Shown here: piece after piece, positions 9,737 through 21,331 of the stretch
Position numbering within the stretch: the first letter of the stretch is position 1
Layout: each line of letters begins with the position of its first letter
From: Auriscalpium vulgare
Taxonomy: Eukaryota; Basidiomycota; Agaricomycetes; Russulales; Auriscalpiaceae
Assembly (NCBI GenBank): GCA_019915015.1
Contig: JAHBBC010000010.1
Coordinates: 310,001 to 374,000 of the forward strand
Length of the DNA: 64,000 nucleotides
Direction of reading: 5' to 3'
Made by a program: the position numbers and the translations under genes
The notes under the pieces: generated by a model
What the model was told of the DNA's origin: nothing
Databases searched by the model: none
Seen by the model: the letters and a program-made list of their open reading frames with translations, nothing else

Positions 9737-11149
9737 CTACGTCACGCCGGGGGCGGTCGGCGTCGAGGCGGGGGTGGTCGGCGTCGAGGCAGGATCGGTC
9801 GGCGTTGAGGAGGGGCTGGCGACGGCGTTGGTCGTCGCAGACGCAGCCTTCCGGGCCTTTCGGTGGATATACACCTCCTCCCCGCGGCCCACGCGTTCCT
9901 GGTTGTGCTGGATGCGGGCGGCGACCTCAACGTCGGTCATCTTCTCCCATCGGCACGTCTGGTTCTCGAGTGTACGGAGAAGCGTCGTCAGCTCCTGTCG
10001 CTTGAGGGTTCCTGGGTTTTGCACGGGCCCGGGGAGGGGCCAGCCCCGGAGCTCGATCTTGTGCTCCTCGACGACCTTGCCCTCGTAGTTGCGGTAGTTC
10101 ATCTTGAGGGAGCCTGGCTTGATGCCCTTGGTCTTGAAGAGTAAAGAATCTGTTTGCCAACCAGTCAGTTCAACATACAGGTCGTCATTGAAAGGTTTGC
10201 GTACCGTGGCCATCTTGGATGCACGACCTCGCAGTACTCTGGTCGTCCGTCATGCTCCTCTTTGCCCTTGTGCCATGATCTACAGGTTATGAGCAAAGGT
10301 GGAGGATGCCTCGCAAGGGTTGCTTACCGTTGCCAAGGTCCGCGAGGACGAAGGCCTCTAGTTTAAGCGCGAATTGCTCGGGGGTAAGGCCGAAGGACTT
10401 GGCGAGGAACGCCTTCGCCTTCGGGGAGACGTAGATTTCGGGCGCGCCATATTGGGTGACTTCGCCACGGACCCCGAACATGATCGCCTCACCCTGCGTA
10501 CGCTGAAGGCCTCCATGTACCTAGGTGTCTGTGAGCTAGGGCGACGGGGTTGAGGGACGACTGGCTCACCTCGTTCGCGAGCGCCTTGAAGGTCTCGTGG
10601 AAGTCCTTTTGCACGGACTTCTCGCTTTTCCTCATGGGGAGGACCGCCCTCTCTTTGCGACTGCGCTCCCCTTCCTCCTTGAGAGTGGCCTTCTCCGCCA
10701 CGGTGAGTTTCTCGTAGGCTTCTTGCAGCTCCTCCTTGTCCTCTTCAAGGAACTTGCTGATCGACAACTTGTTGCCCTTCGACTTCCCTGTAGGAGCGTC
10801 ACCGGTCAGCCGCAGTTGACGGCGGGATAGATGGCACGTACCCTGGTTCAATTTCCTGAGTTGGCGGCCGATGAATGTGCTCCAGGGACTGGCGGCGCGC
10901 TTTTTGGTAAGCCGACGGCCGCCGAGGTGCAGCTGCCCGACGACCCACTCAAGGGACCTGAAAGGTTTGTTTAAATTGGATCTGACCTCTAGAAGACAGT
11001 ACTCACCGACCGTGCTCCACCGCAATCGATGTGGCCTTGGTGACATATTCTTTTTGCGCTTCGCGAACGGCCTGAGTCAACCGGACTTGTCTGTCCTGTC
11101 TCCGTTTCTTCGCGGCTTCCGTCAGCCTGGCAGATCCGTGTCGAGCCAT
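9737..11149 (-). CDS. Divergent HMG-box-like protein carried by the KDZ transposon
   Basis: The ATG is at 11149 (MARHGSARLTEAAKKRR) and about five exons follow. Clear joins are CGGT at the GTGAGTACTG intron near 11010 and the GTACGTGCC..CTACAG intron near 10800-10855. The N-terminal half is very basic. It holds an HMG-like arrangement: KKRAASPWSTFIGRQL, then a low-complexity gap, then FLEEDKEELQEAYEKL-TVAEKATL. Next comes SPKAKAFLAKSFGLTPEQFALKLEAF, then a domain with GWPLPGPVQNPGTL and W-rich LENQTCRWEKMTDVEVAAR, ending in a Thr/Pro/Ser tail. This layout matches a family expanded in Agaricomycetes. A divergent HMG protein is a reported KDZ companion, so a DNA-binding role in transposition is inferred. 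Exon borders between 10213 and 10570 are uncertain. Confidence 0.7.
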
Positions 11150-11413
11150 CTTGACTGCGAGCAGGTGGACGAGGGAGTGGGTGATGGTTGATTGTGACGT
11201 GGGGCAGGGCGACGAAGGAATGGAATGAAGTCGGGGCCTGAAAAGTAGACTTGTTTATCGACACGTTTGCAGGCTTATATATTGACGTCCCGCCGGGGTT
11301 TTCCGTATGCACTTGCAATTGAAGGGCTTTCAAATTATGGTTGACTTAGAGCCTATCACTATATTTGCAATAAAAAGTACATGAACACGAAATCATGGGC
11401 GTACGGCAGACGT

Positions 11414-13426
11414 CTACTTCCCACCACCCCACAGCTCCCTCTCGCGACGAAGGAGGGCTTCCCGGTCCTCCTGGAGCGTGTTGTACCTCGACAGTCTCTC
11501 CAACTGCCTCTCCCAACCCTCACCCTCACTGCCGTCCAACCTCTCGCGTTCCTCCGGCGAGAGGCTGCCTGCCGGCCTCATGCCATGCCTCACCCATCGC
11601 AGGAGCGCCCCCGGGCAGTATTGCGTGAAGGAATACCGCTTCTCGCCCGGTTGGATGGGCAGGTTTCCGTGACGAAGACCTGCAGAGGAGAGTAGAATGG
11701 TGGAGCCGGCGGGGAAGCGGACCCGGAGCCCCAAGTCCCAGAAGTATAACTGGCCGCCCTTGTCCGTGTCGAAGGAGCCCAGGGCGGTGATGGCGCATGC
11801 CAGGCTCGGGAAGTTAGTGCAATCATTATGGTCGAGGCATACGGTGTCGGGCCCCAGGTTCGCCGTCGCGGTTGGGTACGCGCTCGTCTTGAACGGGAGC
11901 TCCAGCGTCGGGTCCGCGGCGCACAAATCATGTATGCCCTCGCGCATGTGTTGATAAGGCTGAGGAAAGAAGGACGCGAGGCCCTCTGCTGCATGGTGAG
12001 TGAGGGCGTGAGGGGTAGGTCTGAGGGACGCACTGCTTTGGTGGCCAGCCATGCGGGCGACGTCGCCTGAGCCGCGCAGTTGGTCGACCACCCGCTGCCG
12101 CGATTTGCTTTGCCGAAGCACCCCGGGGGCCTGAGGAACCGATGAGCGAGGCAAGCATTCGACAGGGAGGAACCAACTTACCAACTGGCCGCCCCCGTAA
12201 GATATGCCAAAGGAGAAAGCGGTGAAATTGCCGCGACGGTGGTGGACCAGCTTGTTCGGAAACGCGCGACGCTCCTCCCCAGATTTGCGGACGGACTCAA
12301 ACAAAGTTGCGTTGCGACCCATGGCGGCATCCCACGAGTCGTTCAGAGGACGGTCCTCATCATGCTCCGGCCGCCCCAACAAGACCGCGATGATGCGCTC
12401 CTCGAGGTCGAGGATCACGTATGTGTCACTGGGGGTGTTATGATTGAGTTGTGCGAGCGCGAGGGACGGACGAGCACGCACATTCCATTCCACGGGAAGT
12501 CCGCGAACCCCATCTCGTCGAGCTCCCCCGCGGTCCACGGCTCGTCTTGGAAGCTTCCCAGGCGGCGGACGGTGTACGCCCCGTTTGTGACGGCATACTC
12601 GTACGCGTCCGCGTTGACTTTGTACAGCTTCGGCTCCGCATGCCGCCTGGCGAAGGACGGCTCGTGGATTGCAGTTAGCGGGTCCTGTTGCGCTGCCGCC
12701 TCCCGACGGTCTTCACGCCGCCGCCGCGTCTTGGCCGCCTTCGATGAGGCCTTTGGGCCTTTGGTCTTCGCGGTGCCCCCAGGCCCCGCAGCTGATGCAC
12801 CCGACACGGGCCCGGGTCCTAAAGCTCCAGGGTTAGCTGAACGCCCACATTGAGGGGATGCGGGATACGCACCGACAGGCCGAGCCCCGACTCGCTTGTC
12901 CACCTCCACCACCCCTGGCGCCGCCTCCCTCGTCGCCTTGGCCTTTTTCGCAGCAGCCTGCCGCCGCCTTCTCTTTTGGGAGGCCGAGAGCGGACCCGGC
13001 GATTGGTCAGTGGCCCCGCCGCCGTCACCTTCGCTTACTGGCAGATCTTCGCCCTGAGACGCCGTAGCGGGACGGCTGGGGGGTTTGGACGACGCGCGGG
13101 AGGACGCAGTGGATGACGGAGGGGAGAGTGCAGTCGGCGAGTAGAATGGGTCGCAGTCCAGAGGGTCGAAGTCTTCGCAATGCTCATCGCCACCGATTTG
13201 CAAGTGCGCCAGGCGTCGGTGGAGATCCATGGCCGCAGTGATTTCATCGTCGCGCGCGACGGCTTTCTGGAGGAGTTTTCCGTAGTTCAAGTTAGTCTGC
13301 AAGGGCTGGCAGGAAGGGAGGTCGGCGTAGACGCGTCCGTTGCGCGTGGTACGCAGCTGAAGGGGCGCCTGTCAGTACCGTGTCACGCGCGAAACCAATG
13401 AGACTCACGTTTGGTCGGCAAATCAT
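11414..13426 (-). CDS. TET/JBP-family 2-oxoglutarate/Fe(II) dioxygenase
   Basis: Predicted to oxidise 5-methylcytosine-type bases in DNA. By-eye exons are 13409-13426, 12482-13356, 12182-12428 and 11414-12130. They total 1857 nt, 618 codons plus stop, all in frame; a further 45-nt intron near 11990-12035 is possible. The N-terminus is Pro/Ser-rich with a KRRRRQAAAKKAKA basic stretch and a second KTRRRREDRRE patch. The catalytic region holds DTYVILDLEERIIAVLLGRP, HHRRGNFTAFSFGISYGGG, the metal triad HND (His 11827-11829, Asp 11821-11823) and LRHGNLP (His 11669-11671), then the 2-oxoglutarate Arg context GEKRYSFTQY. All expected ligands are present, so it looks catalytically competent. The same domain order occurs in fungal TET/JBP proteins linked to KDZ transposons. 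A prolyl-4-hydroxylase is excluded by the surrounding motifs. Confidence 0.88.
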
Positions 13427-14849
13427 GGTGCAGGCGCGTTTGCTCTGACACGCGGCGCGTTCCGTTCTGTTGGAAAAACTGCGGTCAGCGACAAGGCTTT
13501 AACGAGGCGGCAGTTGGAATTAATTGGCGGCTGGGCGGCCCGGCCTGCGACGACGCGTCTGGGCCCTGGAGGGACCCTTCCGCATCGTCGAGGTTGGGAG
13601 CGCGGCGGATGGGGCGGGCGGGGCAAACGGAGGGCGGCAAAAGGGCCACAACGACGCGTCTGGGCCCTGGAGGGACCCTTCTGCATCGAGGTAGGGTAGG
13701 AAGTGGGGAGGGTAGGTTGTGCAAGGTGGTTTATCGAAAACTCACGTACTTGGACTTTCAGCGGTGGGCTGCAGGTTCTGGGAGCGCGCGCGCGCCTTTA
13801 TGCTCAGAGCCCAGTGTGGCCGGGCGATCAACGGGAAATTGCCGTGTGCCGGCGCTGCGCTGCGCCAGATTCGCGGTGCTCTCTGAGACAACCAGAGCCT
13901 GGTCGCTGAGGAGCCAAGCCGCCCGCGTCCCATGTAGTATAGAATCGTCCGTGACCCCGTAGCATATACACATATTGATTCCTTTGCGGAGAGAGGTCTA
14001 AAGCATGGGCGAGTTAGGTACTTGGGGGTCGGGGCGCGCGCGGTATCTCGGACGGGCCGAGGCAATTCTGCCAGAGTGCTGAGACAAAGAACTAACATAC
14101 GGCCGAAGTAAAAGACCCATCCCATTGTCTACCAAGCCCCCTCTTGCCTGGAGAACAATGGTTGCTAGCCCGGTGGAGGCTGCCTGCGTCGCACAATCGC
14201 TCGGATCCTGCCTCACAGCTTTGGGCACGAGGCAAAGGCTTCGTTCACAATCTACACAAAGGGCTGTGAGCTTCCTGAAGAGCTCCATTGTTGTTAGTAC
14301 GCACCTTTGCATGTTTGGCATGTCTGACTCTTCGGACTCCGAGTAGAGGGGCCGGACATGCGGGACTGCGCGGGACAATAACAGCATGTGCCAGGGCCGT
14401 TCTCGGCCTCGATACACATACATGAGTCTTCTGGCAGACTATATCGGAAACGATAAATACCTCATGGCGCACCGTCCGCGTTGGTAGTGGCGGACAGGCT
14501 CACTATGAGTGAGTGGCAGGGCTCGCACTTGACGGCAGCAAACCTGGAAAGTAATGCACAGGAGTCAGCCATCTGTCATGATACACCAATTCTAAGTACT
14601 TCGGCATCGTGTAAGGGGTCAAACACAACGCCGGCGCGGGGATTTGGGACGGGCGGCTGCGACGTTGCTGCATTGTTGCGTTGTCGTTCAGTGGGTGGAT
14701 TTTGCATCGGGGAGGTTATAGACTCTAGGAAGAAGGAAAATGATAGTTCAAGTTGATTATGTTGAAGGAATACCAAGTGCCTGGTGCGATCTTGCGACGG
14801 TGACGCCTGACGAGGATGGATAGAGGGGCGAGTGTGCAACTGACGACGC
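13427..14849. other. Upstream region of the TET/JBP gene; no confident gene
   Basis: It is GC-rich near the TET start and less so beyond 14000. It holds the 38-bp direct repeat at 13550-13688. Frames here are short and lack family resemblance. It may contain the TET promoter; no clear TATA box was found. Confidence 0.4.
13550..13688. repeat. Direct repeat of about 38 bp, period 101
   Basis: Copies at 13550-13587 and 13651-13688 both read ACGACGCGTCTGGGCCCTGG followed by AGGGACCCTTC-GCATCG, with one difference. Located 125-260 bp upstream of the TET/JBP start codon, so they could be promoter elements. No function is shown. Confidence 0.7.
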
Positions 14850-16197
14850 TGATACGCCTGGTTCTGCGGTGTGCGGAGATCTCACTTCAATTTTCGAACC
14901 TTTGTCAAGTCGAGAGTTTCGCTTCGGAGTCACCTGACTTTGGAATTTGGCCAGCAGTTTCCGAGGTTTCAACCCAGTCACCTCCGAACTTTCCGAAGTC
15001 ACGTGACTTTGGATTCCGAACTCGCACCGGTCTCGGCCCGCTAGCACAGCCTCCACGGATCTTTCCGAAGCGCCCGCACGTGATTTGGTCCAGACTTCAC
15101 AAGCCCATCATCATCAGACACGCCCCAAACGTGATCCAGAGTCGAAACACTCACAGATTGTTGGGCTATGTCGCATCTAGGCCATATCCACTCCAGAACA
15201 TTGCCCCCTCGTTCCTAGTATTGTCCCCTCCATTCCAACCCTACCTCGAGCCCTCCAGATGTGGTTCGCAGCGTTTCTAGCTGCGTCGAACCGCTACGCA
15301 ACACAATACTTCGGAACTTCGGACGATAGCCGCAGCGACTTCGGAACGTGTTCCGAAGTTAGGCGCACAATCCCACTGTGGAGTCCCTTATGTTTCATTG
15401 TCTTAGGTTTCATGACTACTCTTCTCAGGCTTCCTAGCAATGGCGTTCGACTTACCGTTTGCTTGTGACTTACTCATTTCTTGTGATCTTGACCCACTTG
15501 CTTCGTGTTTCGTTCTACTTATGCTCTTGTTTGTTCGCACGGTTGTATATTACTTCGGACTCACTCGTAGTATATATAGGACTTGTCAGTACGATATTCT
15601 TGATCATATCATATGCCCCCTTCTTCCCCCTCATAGTGAGACTCACGCTAGAGACTCTCCTCGACCTCTCGCATTGTCAAAGCGTTTCTGACTTTGCACC
15701 TTTCGACTTCGACTTCGACTTCGCCTTCGCCGCACGTATAGTATTTGACTTCGACTTCGGATCTCGACTCTGACTTCGACTTCGCCTTTGACGCACGTAT
15801 CGTATTCGCCTTTCGTACCCTCCTTTGTCATTCAACTTCGACTTCGACTCCATCCTCGACCCAATCACTTCGGCACTTCGGCTCCATCACTTCGGCACTT
15901 CGACTCCATCACCTCGGCACTTCGGAACCACAACATTCAACTTCGACTTTGCCTACGTTGCACGACCACTCGACACCCCGCAGATCGTAACATCCCCACA
16001 CTTCCTCGTCCTTCCTAGTTTGAATCACTCCCGAACTCACTGCTATCACGCTACGGCCACCCCATTCCCACTTCGGAGACGCTCCCGGAGACTTCGGGAC
16101 CACTGACGACTCGCCCCTCGCACAACGGTACCGTGCACTGTGCTCTAGGGATAGGTATACAAGACATTACCGCCCTACTACCGGCTGGTACCCATCA
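14850..16197 (+). mobile_element. Solo LTR (1348 bp) nested in the KDZ transposon
   Basis: Starts TGATACGCCTGGTTCTGCGG and ends GGTACCCATCA, matching both ends of the LTR at 42791-44364 (reverse strand) and the start of the left-edge element's LTR. ACGC lies on both sides (14846-14849, 16198-16201), a probable 4-5 bp target duplication. No primer binding site follows the end, unlike the 42.8-kb copy, so this is a solo LTR. A TATA box (TATATATAGG) lies near 15575. The part at 15700-15830 is a CTTCGACTTCGAC-type low-complexity tract. AAGTCACGTGACTT palindromes recur in the family. Confidence 0.75.
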
Positions 16198-16530
16198 ACG
16201 CGGCTCGTAGTTTGAATGTGACCGCTGGATGCACAATTGGACGTTGGGACCACCCCACAGAGCGCTCATCCTGAATTGCCTCCGGAACGATCAAGAATCA
16301 TAAAACAGTACCTCTACTGCCACGATCCACGTTCTTCTGGCCTAATGGCAGGAAGGTTGTCGACACCGAGGGCAACCGGGCAGATGTCGGACATCTCGGG
16401 CATCCGGTAGGCGGACACCTTTTGGTTGTAATACGACGCTGGGCTCGACATTCTTTGATTTTGGGCACAAGAAGTAGGTAATATACATCGACAGCATTTA
16501 TGTACAGTACAAATGGACCCCCCGCAGCAA

Positions 16531-17741
16531 TCAGCGCCTCCCGCGGATGTGGACATGGCCCTCCTCCGCCGCCTGCTGGAATGCTCGCCGAGCGGCCAAC
16601 TCGTTCGGGAACTTGCAATGAACGTTGAGAGGGACGCCGAGCACAAAGTGCGCCATGGCATCCCTGTAAAAGAGCATCAGGGCAAGGCGTCAGGGGCGGC
16701 GGTTGGGACTCACCAGGTGGGGAAGACGCCAGTCTGCGTGCCGGCAAACACAACGTACCAGTGCCTTCGGTGTTCGCGGCAGCCGTGAGGGCATGCTGCG
16801 GCATTGAAGCCACGGTTGCGCGGCGGGAGGCGTCCTCTGCGTCGCGGCGAGCAGCCGCCTCCAGCTCCCGTTGGGCCGCAGCCTCCCTCTCCAGCCGCGC
16901 AGCCTCCTCCAACCGAGCCTTCTCCCTGCGCATGGCCTCCTCCTGCTCCTTTTGTGCTGCCTCCTCCTGTTTGCGGCGCCGGCGTGCTACGTAGAAGGCG
17001 CGGACTTGTTCCAGGCGCTGGGATGGGGGTTCAGCGGGTTGCGTATACTGATCAGGGCCGAACTACGTACCTCTGCAAGGGTCTCAGGCCCCAACGCCAC
17101 CACTTCACGCCCTGCCAAAGCTCGCCTCCACTCCTGGACGGCACGCTCCTCCGTGCTGCATCTCATGTAGCGGACCTCACCGTCCCCGTAGCCTACGACT
17201 TGCGATATACAGCCCTCCCTAAGTTTAGATGAGCGGCATGCGGGTGTAGGTGTCCTGGAGGGGGCTTACCGATCGTATAGTCCGGGTATGAAGCCCCTGT
17301 GGACGACGTACTTGCGCAACTCGTCCTCGGACCTGCTATCCTCGCACTCATCCTTCTTGACAGGGCTGGAGGGTTCGGAGGAACCGACGGGGGCTGGCGT
17401 GACATGGTTGGCCTCGTCCGAAGCAGGCTGGGGGCTGTTGGAGTTGGCGTTGAATGCTCGAACATGAACGCCGGGGACACCCTGCGACGCGTCCGCCGCT
17501 CGGTACCTAGCGACGTCATGTGCAAGGTGCGCCGGAAAGAAAAACGCACGCACCATGCCTCCATTTCAACTTGCTGTCCGTTCCCGCGGACGAGGTAGTG
17601 GTTCCCGTTGCTTTGCGTCGGTGGGCGTGGGAGGCGGGCGGTGAGAGTGAGGGACGCCATGCCCACAGTCAAACCCTCTTCGGGCAAGCTCGGCGCCTTG
17701 GCCTCTGGATTCTCGACAGGGTTGCGCGCACGCGCGGCCAT
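16531..17741 (-). CDS. Protein with two RNase-H1-N/viroplasmin-like domains and a coiled coil (KDZ cargo)
   Basis: The ATG is at 17741 (MAARARNPVENPEAKAPSLP). An intron near 17500-17550 (GTGCGTGCG..GTCGCTAG) joins EAW to YRAADASQG in frame. An acidic/Ser linker leads to the first module: RKYVVHRGFIPGLYDR, intron, then YGDGEVRYMRC. A long Glu/Arg/Ala coiled coil follows (RRRKQEEAAQKEQEEAMRRE). The second module is WYVVFAGTQTGVFPTW, intron, AMAHFVLGVPLNVHCKF, with the stop at 16531-16533. The YVV..G...G(V/L)(F/Y)..W pattern is that of the RNase H1 N-terminal/caulimovirus viroplasmin fold, which in RNase H1 binds RNA:DNA hybrids. No RNase H catalytic domain is present. Between the coil and the second module the frame slips by one base near 16760: an unrecognised intron or a real frameshift. 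Confidence 0.65.
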
Positions 17742-17932
17742 GAGTAGCGTACGCTAGTGGGAGGCTGGGGAAGTGGTGGGACGGGGGAGTGGTTGAAGTG
17801 CAGTTGACGGGGAAATTGAACGGCAGGCACGCGGCTGTGTACATAATTTGTACACGTATGACTCAATCAAGGCACACGAAGATCTCTAGATTCCCCTAAG
17901 GCAAAGTACACAATACAATTATGCTACCAGTA

Positions 17933-20900
17933 CTACAGCGTCGCCTGCTCCAACGCCTCACCGAGCCGGACCATCTCGTCGTTTAACTCATCATGCTCTT
18001 CGATCTCCAACTCCGACTCCACGACGGCTGTCTCCTGTGCGCCGCTGTTGACCGTCACTCGCAGGCCGAAGTTGACGGGGCCTGTGTACCCGGCGAGGCG
18101 GTAGATCTGGTGGAGTCGGCGAAGGTGTTGGTCGTTGAGCGCCCTGCGGCGACCGTGTAGGTGCTGTAGATGGTCCGCAAGCCGTATGTCGTCGACCCGA
18201 GCAGAAGCCTCCGCCCGAGTGAACGTCTCGTCCTCGGCGTCAACCCACGCGCGAAGCCTTGGTATCTCGACGTTGAGGCGCTGTATTTCCTCCCGTGCGC
18301 GGTGGACCTTGAGGTACTTTGTCAGCGCCTCCCGGTTTGCGGGCTGAGACCATGGCTTGTCGAGTACTTCGTGGCGGGACTCCTTCAGCAAGTCAAACTC
18401 GCCTAGCCACCCGTAATTGGCGACCTCGCTGTACTCCAGCTTTTGGCGAGGGGGGTCCTGCTTCGGTGCGAGGCGATTGTACGTGTTGAGTGCGCTTCGA
18501 ACGGCGGCGGAACGGCGGGTGATCGCTGCAGATATATGTTTCCGCATTTTGTAGCCTTCACAATAGTCAGTCGCGTTCGAGAACGGGGCCACTGTCTCAC
18601 TCACCTGTACCGGAGATATTCGCCTTCGCGAGCTCGAAGAGTCGTTGCACGACCAGGCCCTCAAGGTGATCCACCGCCTTGTCAAACTGCGTCCTCTGCA
18701 GGATTCCGAGATTGCGCTGATACTCCGGCGTCTGGGCCGTCCAAGGTTCGGGGAGTCCAAGCCGACACTCGAGGTCGGCGACGACGTTCTGGGCAAGTGA
18801 GAGCTTGGCGACCGCGGCACGGCGCTCTGCCTCCTTCGCTGCCTTGCCCGCCTTCTTCAGGACGACCTCATCAACGCCATCGGGGACGTCCAACACCGCA
18901 ACGGTTTCCCAGTCGACCGTGGAGACCCACGAGTACCTTTGGCTAGGTGCGACGTCAGAAGGATCACGGAAATGTGTCGGGGCGACTTACATAGCGTTCT
19001 CGAGGTCGACAAGTGCCTGTACGTAGGCCTGCTCCTGTGCATCCGCCGCGGGCTTCTTCTTGGCATCCTGTAGGTAGCTGCGTTCGGCGACAATCCACGA
19101 GTCGAAATCTTCGTCCGTGTATCCGGTGGCGGCCTTGAACATTCGCACCTCTGGCTCGTATTCACGAAGCACCTCGAGGGCCTGCTTGTAGTTCTTGAGG
19201 AGGAAATTTGCTGTGTAACCGAGCAGTCAGGAAGGGGTCGGGGGTAAAGGGCCGGGTTTACGTACACAGCTCCGCGTAGCGGTCCTCATCCCACTGCTGA
19301 ATATGGAGGTGAATGAACATCTTCCAATGAAAATGCGAGGCGTGACGGATGAGCCTTGCGACCGTGCCGAGGCTGGAGAAAATGTGTTCGCACGTCTCGA
19401 AGTCCTCGAGCCCGAGGCCGGTACGGAAGAGGGGATGGTGGCAGAGTTGACAGAGCCGGTTGTGGGCGTACCCGTGAAAGGCGTTGACGATGAGGATGAG
19501 CTTGAGAGCGTTCGCACGATCCTTCAATGAAGTGGCCTGCACGGTCTTGTCCATGGAGCAGCCAATGTCATACCCGATGCACTGACCCTCTCCAAACTCG
19601 CGCATGTAAGCGTCGAGCATGGCTAGAGGGTATTTGGCCCTGGGAACCAAAGTCAGTGCTACCAATTGAAAGACGAGGGCTTGGAAACTCACAACTCCCC
19701 GCTTCGAACCATCTCCTGCACGAGCTCAACCATCCCGTGTCGACACGCGCCTATGAAGATGCCCGTTTGCTCAAAAACGACGGCGGTCTTCCCCGTAGAG
19801 CTTGCGTTCTCTGTGACCCATCGATCCGTGCACTTGGTGGGCCCGCCGACGTCGGTCGGAAGCCCCTCGGTCGGGTCTGCGTTGAGCTGTTCATCCTCCT
19901 CGACGTCCTGGACGTCTTCCTCCCTCGCGCGTCGCTTTCGGGGCTTCACCTCATCCTTGAATACGTCAACCTGTTGCGGGGTCTGGAAATAGCTACTCTC
20001 AAACACCCGCTCGTCGGTGTACCCGACGCCGTTGAGTCGCTTGTGGGAGCTGCAGCCGTCCATTGCTTGGAGGCGTGCAGGCACGAGGACGGGCTCGCCC
20101 GCCTGCTGTGTATCAACAAGTCAGCAAAGCGCCTCGCCTTGAGCCGAAGAAGCGCACCTGGAAGCCGCAGCACGGGCACGCGTTGCGGAGCCGCCATCCC
20201 TCCGCGTCGCGTCAGAGGGCCTGGTCCGAGAGTTTTTGCAGTCGTTCCAGCACGTCGAAATATGCGTCAAACGCCTGTGAGAATTTCTCCTGGAGAGCCG
20301 GGTAGTAGGATATCTAGAGTCGGGTTAGTACGTGCAAGCGACTTGGGGGAGCCTCAACATACCGAAAGGGTGGAGCAGATCACCTTCATGAAGCCTTGAA
20401 TGCCCACCTGATGGCGTCGGCGCAGTTGATGATAGAACTCGAGGAGGGGCAGCGAGAATGCGGTCTCAGGTAGAAAAGGGGAGCCTCCCATCAGGCCGTC
20501 GAGGACGAGCCACACGTTCGCTTCATCGCCGTCGCGCTGGAGGACCTCTCGGGCAGGCTCGTAGTCTGCTGCAGCATCAGGCACTGGACGAAGAGGGTGG
20601 CGACGCACGCACCTTGAAGGCCGATGACTACCACACAGAATATATTGGGTTGCTGTCCGGGGGATTCGTCGGGGCTGCTGGAGGATACTGGCGGCTGGGG
20701 GTACTTCCATGACAAGTAAGCTTCAGTGAGCTTAGGCGCGATGGCCGCCCATTCGCCGTGCACGGCGCGACGCCGGTCCGTTCGCATTCGCTGGTCCTTG
20801 GAGCGAATTTTACCGCCGTATAGACTAAGGATGAAACCCGGCGTGACATCGAGAGCAGAGAGGGAACAGGGGATGGGACGCACCTTATCATAGCCTGTAG

Positions 20901-21331
20901 CTTAGCCCGATACAATGCCCTGTCCTCGTCCGTGGTGGCTTGAAATTCACCATCCTCCCCCTCATCCTCATCGACCCAGTCCTCCCCGCCGTTGCGGTCA
21001 TCTACGTCCATCGGCACATCAAGAAGAGGGGGGATGTTGAAGTCAAGGTTCACGTCGAAGCCACCAAGCTCGAGGCCAGCCTCTGCGAGGTTGTGTCGGA
21101 TCTGCTTCGTGAGGCCTACAGGCAGTCAGTACAGACAGTCAAATAAGGAATATGAGATGATATAGAGCACGTACGCTGCTCGTCCGCCCTTCGATCTGCC
21201 TCCAGCTTCCGCTTCCGCTTCTGCATGGTGGCCATAGATACCTTCGCTCCGGCTGCATCGAGACTGAGACCGGCATTATAGTTGATGACACGGCTGGATG
21301 TGGAGCGGTTCTTCCGTGAGGATGAATACAT
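17933..21331 (-). pseudogene. KDZ-superfamily transposase with one in-frame TGA
   Basis: The ATG is at 21331 (MYSSSRKNRSTSSRV); the stop is at 17933. About nine exons join in frame at short GT..AG introns, for example near 21120-21172, 20825-20890, 20575-20605, 20105-20155, 19645-19692, 19215-19258 and 18555-18605. Domains in order: acidic N-terminus; WRLRNACPCCGFQ (Cys pairs); D1 in LQAMDGCSSHKR; a long acidic insert; D2 in CIGYDIGCSM; HGYAHNRLCQLCHHPL; the E region GLEDFETCEHIFSS; and a C-terminal helical region (KMRKHISAAITRR, PWSQPANREALTKYL). These are classic KDZ transposase features. TGA at 20212-20214 interrupts the frame between SDQAL and RDAEGWRL. A CGA-to-TGA CpG transition would explain it. 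Everything else looks intact, so inactivation may be recent or the codon may be bypassed. Confidence 0.85.

Noticed and set aside
11414..12428. Prolyl-4-hydroxylase or AlkB-type dioxygenase
   Set aside because: HHRRG, SYGGG and GGQLYFWDLGL around the HxD motif fit fungal TET/JBP, not those families.
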